Translations under genes and position numbers: made by a program | The notes under the pieces: generated by a model | Databases searched by the model: none | Told to the model about the DNA's origin: nothing | The model's input: only the letters and a program-made list of their open reading frames with translations | NCBI GenBank assembly: GCA_015179045.1 | Contig: WHUZ01000047.1 | Span: 1-64,000, forward strand | Source: Kalaharituber pfeilii | Lineage: Eukaryota; Ascomycota; Pezizomycetes; Pezizales; Pezizaceae | Direction: 5' to 3' | Length of the DNA: 64,000 nt | Part shown: positions 11,109-20,097 of the stretch, in pieces | Numbering within the stretch: the stretch's first letter is position 1 | How the letters are laid out: each line of letters opens with the position of its first letter

Positions 11109-13286
11109 CAGCGAAAGTCGCTGCCATACAGTACGTAGCAGGAGAAGGACACGGCGGGTGCCATAGTGCGCCACTTGCTCAATAGTATTCAGGTATGCAA
11201 ACCAAAGTCTACATATATAGGATAGTGCGGGAAACATCTCCTTAGGAATCCTATTCCTATCAAAGCGCGTTTGCGGAATGCGGGGGTCAATGTCTTGTTT
11301 TGCACGCGATGACTGATAAAAAAAAAAAAAAAAAAAAAAAAGGCTTGTTTAGTTATTTGTCTGCTTTTCCTATACCTGTTCTTTTATTAATGCGATGTGC
11401 TATTCAATCTTGATTGCCAATGATCGCTATTTCTGCATTCTTGTGTTTCTAGTAATACTTCGAAGTGAATTTTCTTGAGTACAGTAGAAGCGAGCGGCAT
11501 TTCAAGACGTACAGTATGCAAAGGCCAGCCACTTGTTCAACGTCGTCCCAGAGAGGGCGCGCGATTTCACTCGCTAGGTCTAAGATGGCCGGGTAGCGGC
11601 GCGTGACTTCGCCCTGGCTTTTTTCACCGTAAGAGTGGACTCTTTGAGAAGCCCCTCGTTCATTCTTCCCGGAGCCCTCCTTAAATACCTCTCCTTGCAT
11701 GACCCTTTCCAAGCTACTGTACCTCCACCCGCCGCCTCACAGTACACCGCTACCGAAGTGATTGCCAGCGACGGCGCCTACCACTCCAACACGTCACCAT
11801 GAGCACGTAGCTTAGTCCAGGCTGCGGCGAGTCCCCAGTGTATGTCCGGACAGCAGCTCGATGGGACGGGTACAGTACTGTCGCAAACGCGTCTGGGTGC
11901 GGTGGGGGGTCTTGGCATTTCCCGTGCCATGGTGAGGGAAGGCCGGAGGGGGAGGTAACTACTAGAACGGGAAGGGGGTACCGGGAAGGGAAGGGTATTT
12001 AATGAGGGGAGAAGAGGGGAGGCCTCAGAGGAAGAGCATCATCGTTACAAGGTTGAAGGAAGTGAGATCCATAGACCTCGATCAATTCCAGCTGCTTGCT
12101 CCTTCTTCCCTCTAGTCCACTTTCCTCCTCTACAGTACCAGAGCCCACCGTGACACAGCACTCGTCCCGCGAGAAGCAGCGGAACGAGCATCCACCAGGT
12201 ACCGTGTGGCGGCCACACGAAGCCCCCTTCCCAACTAGCCGCGCAGCGTACGCCTGCAAGTGCCAGCTAGCATGAGACCAGCACCCTCGCTCTTAGTCTA
12301 GTAGTCATGACCCCCGACCGAAGGGAGGGCTCCCTCTGCGTGGCCATGAGGGCCACACGGAGCCGCAACGTCCCCAGGACCATCCACACGGGCTCTCGTG
12401 CGACACCTCTCCTCTGCCATCCTGTCCAATTCCAGACCGCCGCTTTCACGCACAGTACAAACAGTTAAGTATATTTGCCAGCTTGAGGGGTTCGCGCCCT
12501 CAGCGCGCTCAAAATCACTGCTCAGGCGCTGTCCAGCATCGACGCCCCCGCCATAAATCACCCCTCCGCGTCTGCCACCATGCGCGCCAGCCAGCGGCAC
12601 CAGGGCCAAGAACAGGGCATCGCCGCACATAGTAGGCAACATTGGTTGTATTACCGAGCACCTTCTTCCCCGGAGAGTGTGGCAATGGTCGGTATCATGG
12701 TACCTACGTCCATCGCATACTTTTGCTGACCTAATTCCGCCAACAAGGAAAAGGTTTCAGAAATATCCTTTTATCTGCTAACGTGAAGTCAAATCACTCA
12801 ATTTCCCAGGATTCAGCAAGCTCGTACGTACGGTAATTTGATGCTATGAATGCCGAACATGGAGTTATAGACACTGGGTCTTGGATGGTTACAATCCCTC
12901 TTAGCCTATTCGCAGAATTCCAAAACAGTTCCCTAATTCTTGTGTCATAGGAGGTGTCGGAATGTTTATACACATGCGGCGTCTCTGCAGCGCGCACTTA
13001 AGGGTAAACGTTGACCAGTGGTTCAGTGGATTGCATGCAAGGAATTTCCGATTCGGATCCCCCATTGTAGCGAATTGAAGCTCGCGAGATTCGGATGTTG
13101 TAGAAGTGAGATTTGGAATTTGAAAGTAACAAGGTAGAACGAGCGCAAACTGCTATATAGTGTTTGCTGTAAGAATATGATGGTGTGTATTTACCCCTGA
13201 GGCACTGAAGCGGGTAGGTTGGTACGTGAGTACGTTGTCACTTGTGGGACATGGATACTGACAACCAATGAACACACGCCATCAAC
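11109..13286. other. 3' flank of NLR gene A, duplicated, no supported gene
   Basis: This is matched in copy B over 31606-35178. It holds an A-run at 11319-11341 shared by both copies. On the minus strand at 12298-12642 there is a frame starting MLPTMCGDALFLALVPLAGA with a signal-peptide-like beginning; the copy B version (34158-34535) shifts frame because of a 2-bp difference, which argues against a gene. I see no other coding signal. Confidence 0.5.
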
Positions 13287-14159
13287 TAACGCACACTACC
13301 GGGATATTGCGCACTACCGGGATATTGCGCATTTTCCGGATAAAGTTACTATGAGTGCAAATGGCCCTCAAGTGGCCTCAAATTGAAGCCAGAGCATGGG
13401 AGAGTATGTTAAATTATTCTTTATATATTTCCTAGGCTTATTTGTAGCACATAAGTGATGACTTATTTGATACATACAAAATTCTATGCTGGACATGTTT
13501 CAAGCTGCCATGTGTTAATGATTCTATCCCAGGACCTTATTGACCTCACTGTATACTCTACTACCTATTTTTATGAAGTATAGGATGTTTGGTAATGCTC
13601 AGGCTATTCTGTAAAGAATTGCACTATCATATTGAAGCATACATCTTTGCTTATGCATATGTACAGCAATTCTGAGCTTCTATACAGCATAAAAGCATTG
13701 TATGGAGAATCTCTGAGGCTATAAAATACAAACACATATATAATAAGGTACTTGCTGAACTGCTGGCAGCACCAGCTAATAGTTTTGAGCCATTAGGTAC
13801 TATTACGTGAATTTTATGCATAAATTATTCCAAGAATACTCACCAGCTCTCTATGTAGCTCTGTGGTATTTGCAACTATGGTGCCTGTTATTGCTATTAC
13901 TTATCTCATCACCTATAATCATCTATATCTAATGTATATATATGTGCCGGGCCATTCGTAACAAACGTTCCAGTGGCCACTGGCCCGGGCCACTCACCAC
14001 TGGCCCGGACCAGTGGCCACTAGCCCGGACTACTCAATGGAACGCTGGTTCGTGACTGGCCCGGGCCACTCAGAATTTGAATTTTCTCATTCTACCTACA
14101 ATTCACCCTCTCAAACTCACACACACACACTCGCGTATCCACACATCCACTATTTGATA

Positions 14160-14480
14160 AAACAGCGTCACTAAAGACCTCTCCCTGCCACAGGAAAACA
14201 CAGCTCTACCAAGGACCCCTCCGGCGACAGGAAAAAAACAGCTTCATTAAGGACCGTCTCCGGCGAAAAAAAAAAAAAACAGCAGCAGCAAGGACCCCTC
14301 CGGCGACAGGAAAACACAGCTTCATCAAGGACCCCCAGCGACAGGAAAAAAACAGCTTTATCAAGGACCTCTCCAGTGACAGGAAAAATCAGCTTCATCA
14401 AGGACCCCTCCGGCGACAGGGCAAAAAAAAATACAGCGTGATGAATGACCCCCTCCGGCGACAGGAAAAACAGCTTCAAG
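14160..14480. repeat. Tandem repeat, ~36-42-bp unit, about 8 copies
   Basis: The unit contains CTTCATCAAGGACCC, CTCCGGCGACAGG and a variable A-run. It replaces the downstream part of the integrase-like gene. Proline- and phenylalanine-rich frames through it are artefacts of the repeat. Confidence 0.85.
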
Positions 14481-14825
14481 ATTGCAATGAACATCTTGAA
14501 TAATGTCAAATGCTCGATCTTCTATAATAACCTCACGATGGTATTCGTTTTGGGGAGGATTCGCTTTGCGCATTAGAACGCCATCCTCATTAATAAAAAA
14601 TTTCTAATTTGTTAATATCTTATTAATCTCATTATAGGTTATACTTACCTTAGCAAGAGTTTTAACATTATTCTCAGCTGCTGAAGACACGGGCCGTTCT
14701 GGATCACGACAGAAAATTCGGATTTCACGTAACTTCTGAGGTTCCATTTGATATCTATTTGTATGATCCCGAGATTGAATATATAGCTCGAATTGATGGC
14801 GAATTTCGGGTGTAAAAGGCTCCAT
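14480..14825 (-). pseudogene. Integrase-like N-terminal fragment of the Ginger-like element
   Basis: Exon 1 is 14825-14649 (59 codons) and begins MEPFTPEIRHQFELYI. A 45-nt GT-AG intron occupies 14604-14648. Exon 2 begins KFFINEDGVLMRKA and reaches DIIQDVHCNL, where an H2C2 integrase zinc-binding domain would start, before running into the tandem repeat. The DGVLMRKA...H pattern resembles the region before the zinc-binding domain in Ginger/KRBA2-type integrases. The catalytic core is absent. The intron keeps frame 0 exactly, supporting the model. Confidence 0.6.
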
Positions 14826-15798
14826 AGGTAAAGATTGTTAAGGAATGAGGCTGAAAAGTAATTACCAGTTTAGGTAAATAAGATAGGCTTGGCGTTGTAT
14901 ACTAGAGAAGTGTATGGTACAGAATGCGATATATGTAGAATACATTCAAAATACCGACAGCATGGAAAAATATCAAGTTTAAATACTTGAGTAAATAAAA
15001 CAAAAAAATAAACAAATGATTTAGACAATTACAATTCCGAACCTTCTAGTATTTTAACAGCCACCAACATACCAACATTCTGTTGTAGTTCTGTGCGCAG
15101 AACAAAAAGGTCAATGCGTTGTACTAGTGTGTGATCACGAACCAGCGTTCCGTTGAGTAGTCCGGGCTAGTGGCCACTGGTCCGGGCCAGTGGCCACTGG
15201 AACGTTGTTACGAATGGCCCGGCACATATATATTAACATGCTCTCTTACTACATCCTGCATACCTCTCCACTCAAGTGGCCATATAACATCTAAATCCAT
15301 TAGCTGGTGCTGCTAGCAGTTTAGCAAGTACCTTATTATATGTGTTTCTATTATATAGTCTCAGAGATTCTCCATACAATGCTTTTATGCTGTATAGAAG
15401 CTCAGAATTGCTGTACATATGCATAAGCAAAGATGTATGCTTCAATATGACAGTGCAATTCTTTACAGAATAGCCTGAGCACCACCAAACATTCTATAAC
15501 TTCATGCAAATAGGCAGCAGAGTATACAGTGAGGTCAATAAGGTCCCGGGATAGAATCATTAACACATGGCAGCTTGAAACATGTCCAGCATAGGATTTT
15601 GTATGTACCAAATAAGTCATCACTTATGTGCTACAAATAAGCCTAGGACATATATAAAGAATAATTTAACATACTGTCCCATGCTCTGGCTTCAATTTGA
15701 GCCCACTTGAGGGCCATTTGCACTCATAGTAACTTTTTGTTGTGGTATCCGGAAGTGCGCAATATCCCGGTAATGCGCAATATCCCGGTAGCATGCAT

Positions 15799-16304
15799 TA
15801 CTGTAAGTGCTGTATTAGGTTTTTTAGCGGCATGCCTCCGTCTCATCTCAAAGGAGCTTAACTATAAAAAAAGTAGAGCATGGCTCAATTCGTTCGTTGT
15901 TGTTCTTTTCTCGAAAAGAGTTCTTCAAATTATTCCCTTGAATCGCGGCAAATTCTGTAGGCGACTACTGTGCTGCACTAAAGCACGTACCAGGGGACCC
16001 TTTCATTTCTTTCAATCGATATCCTGTTTGCTCGCATGGCGCCCAGGCGGCGGTAGTTAAAAGCGATTTGTGCGAAGTAGGAATTATGATGATCTCGTAA
16101 TCAGAATTGTGAGACTAGCAACCGGCAATCTTCAGCAGCGCGTTGGCATAATACATTTATGTAGTGAAGACGCCTGAGGTACTGTAGTCAGTGGTGCCAT
16201 TTTACATACCGTCGGATATCTTGACCCCTTAGCAACCCGGCATAGGATTATGCAAAACTGATCATAATCATGTATTCGGAAGGTCTGAATACAAGAACAG
16301 CGTA
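15799..16304. other. End of duplicated block A, no gene seen
   Basis: This matches 35178-35700 of copy B with one diverged stretch (about 15965-16045). No coding frame is conserved between the copies. Confidence 0.5.
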
Positions 16305-16682
16305 CCCAGCCTACAGAGACCGGTTGCCAAGCCGAATATTTCTTGCAACCTGTCTCTTGGTCTGGAACTAAAGTAGCCCGCATGCCAGAAAACTAGTCAC
16401 CCGACGTCGGGTTGCCACCCCGACCCACGGGTAGACTTTTTGTATTTATTTTTTATTTCATTACTCGCATGCCGCCTGACAGGCTATGGCGAGAGATTAG
16501 GTACATAATGAGCAGAAGGGAGAATATGGGAGAACAGTAAAAGACAAAACGAAATGTAACCCGATGTTAAAGGAAAACTACTCCGCCGCCCAGTCCAAGA
16601 CCTCCGCCAGCATGTCTCCTTCCCCGCCTGGCTTCGTTGGGTGCTTCAACCCCATCTCCTCCCCGGGAGTCTTTTCTTCTAG
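16305..16682 (-). mobile_element. Inverted copy of repeat R plus LINE 3' end
   Basis: 16305-16437 is repeat R and 16438-16682 the 3' end of the same LINE as at 4230-4411, both reversed. With 4230-4545 they form an inverted pair around NLR block A. The LINE part is cut at 16682 by the next element. Confidence 0.85.
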
Positions 16683-18641
16683 CCTCGTCCCCAGGCATTT
16701 GTAGAAGCCTGAGATTAGCTAATCGGGTGATCACGTGAGTGCCAAGAACTGTAAATATAATAAAAACTGTCATTTAAATATACAACCGCCTGGAGGCATT
16801 GTTGCAATTCTATCTCGAGCAAAACCACTTCGCGCCGGAGGTCGAAATCGTAATGGATTCGGAGCATGTATTATAGAACTGTAATATTCCGTATACTTTT
16901 TTATCAAATACATTACTTCCTATGGAGAGCTTGAGGGGTGCTGGAGGTGCCGCCCAGCTATGTAAGTCCAGTATTAAGTTCTTCTACTACCTCTGCATAG
17001 CCAATTAATTATAGGAACTTTTATCCGGAATTGTTCCTTATAGGTATAGCCTCGTTCCTTACAATTAAGTAACTAGTTAATTACTGGAGAATGGGGCTAA
17101 TATAGGTGGTAGGCAGTAACTAGTAACTGGTTAGCTACCTATAGCTAGCCAGTTAGACTAAACTTCAAGACAGAGAGAGTCGGACCTAAAAGAGTTGGAC
17201 TTACTGGAATTGAAGTTAATAATTCTTAGAATAATATACAGAAAGTTACTATCCACTAGGTCAAACAGACACTTGACTACCAATGCTTATATAGCACTTA
17301 TTTATGTAACTATGACACCATTCCAGCTTGTCGTATATTGCTTGTCACATATACATATTTTATACTACTCACTTCTGGATTATAATCAAAACTTTCAGAA
17401 ATGATATTTTCTATTTTGAGAAACTAATTCCGGATGCCAGCTATATTATATTCTACTCTAATTTGATTCTCAGTGCTACTATCATCTACTCCAATACTAT
17501 TATACTTATTAGTAAGGCCATTACTAAGTAGTTATATAGAACTACTTAGCTCCGGAGTATAGTAAAAATTTCAAAAATAGTATTCTTCATCATAAGGAAC
17601 TCATTCCGGATGCCGGCTACACTCCGCATTAGTTTGACTCTCAGTAGAAAGTAGTACTGCTATCCTCCACTGCCACTAGTACACCATTGGGCGAAGCCAT
17701 TGCCAGATAGCTGTATAGAACTACTCAGCTCCGGAGTATGATAAAACTCTTAGAAATAATATACTTCACCATGAGAAACTTATTCCGGACACCAGCTACA
17801 CTCCGTCCGCATTAGTTTGACTCTCTAGAAAGTTGTACTGCTATACTCTACCGCTACATACCACTGGGCAAGGCCATTGCCAGATAGGTGTATAGAACTA
17901 CTCAGCTCCGGAGTATGATAAAACTCTTGGAAATCATATGCTTCACCATGAGGAACTCATTCCGGATGCTACCGGCAGCTACACTCTGCATTAGTTTGAC
18001 TCTCAGTAGAAAGTTGTGCTGCTATACTCTGCCGCCATATACTACTTGGCAAGGCTATTGCTAGATAGTTGTATAAAACTACTCAGCTCCGGAGTATGAT
18101 AAAACTCTCGGAAATAATATGCTTCACCCTGAGAAACTCATTCCGGATGCCAGCTACACTCTACATTAGTTTAACTCTCAGTAGAAAGTTGTGCTGCTAT
18201 ACTCCACCACCATATACCACTTGGCAAGGCGATTGCCAGATAGTTGTATAAAACTACTCAGCTCCGGAGTATGATAAAACTCTTGGAAATAATATGCTTC
18301 ATCATGAGAAACTGATTCCGGATACCACCCACACTCTGCATTAGTTTGATTCTCAATGTATACCTTATTGACCATGTATAAATACTACCCACATTGGCTA
18401 ATAGAATCACAATGCGTGGTACCGGAATTGAAAAAAGACTACACTAACATATTCGGGCAAGTCGATAGTAGATAGGGCGAGAGTATTTGCAGGGGTTGGT
18501 TCGACTTTGCAGGGTTCGATAATTTTGGAGGGAAATACTCCAGGCGTTTAAATGACAGTTTTATTATATTTACAGTTCTTGGCACTCACGTGATCACCCG
18601 ATTAGCTAATCTCAGGCTTCTACAAACGCCTGGGGACGAGG
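16683..18641. mobile_element. Non-autonomous TIR element filled with a minisatellite
   Basis: The ends are inverted repeats of about 95 bp starting CCTCGTCCCCAGGC and including TAGCTAATCGGGTGATCACG. Both ends abut CTAG (16679-16682 and 18642-18645), a likely 4-bp target duplication, although CTAG is itself a palindrome and could belong to the TIR. It carries no transposase. It lies inside the reversed LINE tail and touches the start of duplicated block B. I do not recognise the superfamily. Confidence 0.8.
17370..18362. repeat. ~178-bp minisatellite, about 5.5 units
   Basis: The anchor CAGCTCCGGAGTATGATAAA (with variants) recurs with TCC at about 17373, 17551, 17730, 17907, 18088 and 18263, a spacing of 175-181 bp. 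The first unit is the most diverged and the later ones more alike. It makes up half of the TIR element around it. Confidence 0.9.
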
Positions 18642-18959
18642 CTAGGTCATCTTGACTTGCATATGATACTTAGAAAAAAAAAAGGAAAGGAAAGCTTCCT
18701 GGCAGTACTCAAAATTTTTGCGATCCGGATATTCCGAATTACGTAAAATTGAAATTTTGGGAAAAATCCGAATGCAATTGTAATGTCCACACAAATATAT
18801 TCCCATTTCACATATGAACGTAAGTACCTAATGGTCCTCGGCTACTTCGATTCGAAACAAACATGAATTGCTATGTGGAATACATGACAGAAAAAGACAA
18901 GGAAAACAAATGAGGAGGCGTCCTATCCATGCTCTTTAGGTTGCGGAAATCGGCTCAAG

Positions 18960-19023
18960 GGGTTTGTAGCCCCTAATGCCCATGCTTAGTCAGTCGTTTC
19001 GCTGACTAAGCAGGGGCAAACCG
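18960..19023. other. Strong stem-loop near the DIRS 3' end
   Basis: Perfect 10-bp arms GCTTAGTCAG (18984-18993) and CTGACTAAGC (19002-19011) enclose an 8-nt loop. Further out, GGTTTG...GCCCCT pairs with AGGGGCAAACC. It lies just downstream of the recombinase stop on the coding strand. It may be a 3'-end processing or replication structure of the element. Confidence 0.6.
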
Positions 19024-19080
19024 AAGGACCCCCAAACCGGACCCCAAAGGTGCTCACTGCCGCTGTGCGGTGGCAGGGAG

Positions 19081-20097
19081 CTACTGAGGGTGATGCAGTC
19101 GCCGTGCGAGTTGGAAAACGTGCTCCGGATGGACCTCGATATACCGCTGGTATGCCTCTGATTTCCATCTTCCTAGCAGCTGAATCTCTTCCTTCGATAG
19201 CCCTGCCCTCTGCGCTGAGGTTGCAGCCCCTCTACGGAAGGAGTGGCCTGAGTACTGGCCACCTATGCCTAGCTGACCCAGTATACGGCGGAGTGTATTC
19301 ACCACATGATCCCGTGTAAATGGAAGCCCGTTTTGACGAGAAAAGAGTGGGGCTTCTGGTGCTGCTGGTGCCAGCTGATACAGCCGTTGGAGGGAGGTTA
19401 CCGGGCATGCCGCATCTCCAGCTGCTGCAACTGTGAGGGTTATTCCGCGCCGGAAGGGGTCAGTCTTACTTGCCGGCAGAGTCACGTATACCCGTGACTC
19501 CGCGAATTGGATGGACCTGCGGGTGAGGTGCCATTGTGGGGCGTCCTGCTCCCAGGTTGACCAGGTGAATTCTCCAACCCGTAAGAACCCTGCGAAGGCT
19601 AAGCAAAAGGCGGCATGTAATGCTATATCGTCCAGTGATCGGCCGAACTGGTCCACTATCCGGAGGAGGAGGTCCCTCGTAATGGGTAGTCTCTCTCGAC
19701 GTGCCGGGGTTTCCCCATGAAAACGTTTGATACCCCTTAATATCCTTTGGAGCCTCAGGTCCTGGAAGGCTTCGACTGAGTGGCCTAGGTCCACATGCAG
19801 GGACCGCAGTCCAGTGAGGTATAGCTTCATAGTCTCTGTTTTGACTTTTCCTGCTAGAGAGGCGACCCACTCACAGAGCATCACTGCAGTTGCGGGGAAG
19901 GGGTTGGCACCGGAGAGGGCGCAAAAGAGTGCATATTCCCGTCTCGCGGTATGGTATGTTCGTCTGGTGGTTGCTGAGAGTCCCCACCAGAGGTATCTGG
20001 CTGCTCGTCGCGGGAGGTCTGGAACGTCGTTGTACCATGACTCTGGTGGGTCATATGTGACTTGGGCGTCTGTAACCTGGACAGCTGTGGTGCAAGG
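19081..20097 (-). CDS. Tyrosine recombinase of the DIRS-like element
   Basis: This enzyme should integrate the circular cDNA. From the in-frame GTG at 19884 it is 267 residues, with catalytic Arg at about 102 (FLRVGEF), Lys at about 140 (ASKTD), H-x-x-R at 214-217 (SGHSFRRGAA), Trp 240 and the nucleophile Tyr at about 248 (QRYIEV), all present. The same frame stays open upstream to 20097 and encodes typical N-terminal core-binding sequence (REYALFCALSGANPFP). The true protein therefore probably starts earlier, overlapping the RT frame by about 215 bp. No ATG is seen in that extension, so frameshifting from the RT or a non-AUG start is likely. Confidence 0.85.
   Translation of the reverse strand, partial: PCTTAVQVTDAQVTYDPPESWYNDVPDLPRRAARYLWWGLSATTRRTYHTARREYALFCALSGANPFPATAVMLCEWVASLAGKVKTETMKLYLTGLRSLHVDLGHSVEAFQDLRLQRILRGIKRFHGETPARRERLPITRDLLLRIVDQFGRSLDDIALHAAFCLAFAGFLRVGEFTWSTWEQDAPQWHLTRRSIQFAESRVYVTLPASKTDPFRRGITLTVAAAGDAACPVTSLQRLYQLAPAAPEAPLFSRQNGLPFTRDHVVNTLRRILGQLGIGGQYSGHSFRRGAATSAQRAGLSKEEIQLLGRWKSEAYQRYIEVHPEHVFQLARRLHHPQ

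Larger units (their letters stand above)
13944..15226 (-). mobile_element. Ginger-like DNA transposon remnant nested in the foldback element
   Basis: The ends are TGTGCCGGGCCATTCG and its complement CGAATGGCCCGGCACA, of the TGT...ACA type. The inverted repeats are about 100 bp with internal ACTGGCCCGG motifs. A 4-bp duplication TATA is at 13940-13943 and 15227-15230. It contains a broken integrase-type gene on the minus strand. The end type, 4-bp duplication and integrase-like protein together suggest the Ginger group; this is inference from family features. Confidence 0.65.
13289..15798. mobile_element. Foldback element with ~510-bp inverted repeats, TA target duplication
   Basis: The arms 13289-13800 and 15295-15798 are inverted copies starting with a doubled motif containing ACCGGGATATTGCGCA. 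Flanking TA is at 13287-13288 and 15799-15800. Copy B shows the empty site at about 35178, so insertion followed the duplication. Without the nested element it is about 1.2 kb and has no transposase. A diverged single arm is at 50395-50705. Confidence 0.88.
4953..16298 (+). repeat. Segmental duplication, copy A (carries NLR gene A)
   Basis: The block starts with CACCTTGACTTGCATATGAT and matches copy B from 18646. It contains a Tc1 remnant, the NLR gene and a long 3' flank, and ends near ATACAAGAACAGC at 16298, where copy B diverges at 35697. The copies are nearly identical outside insertions: the N-terminal exon differs at about 11 of 137 residues. Only copy A carries the foldback element at 13289-15798; copy B has the empty site at about 35178. 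Confidence 0.9.

Noticed and set aside
11319..11341. A-run after NLR gene A as evidence of a processed retrocopy
   Set aside because: Both copies keep four introns and the A-run lies over 200 bp beyond the tail; it is simply shared flanking sequence or an old LINE scar.
12298..12642. Signal-peptide-like minus-strand ORF in the NLR 3' flank
   Set aside because: The duplicate at 34158-34535 differs by a 2-bp indel that changes the last third of the protein; no splice or domain evidence.
14171..14573. Phe/Pro-rich minus-strand frames as a possible gene
   Set aside because: They are read through the 36-42-bp tandem repeat with A-runs; only the first part of exon 2 (to about 14480) is protein-like.
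17370..18362. CRISPR-like array
   Set aside because: The whole ~178-bp unit repeats with no unique spacers, in a eukaryotic transposon; it is a minisatellite.
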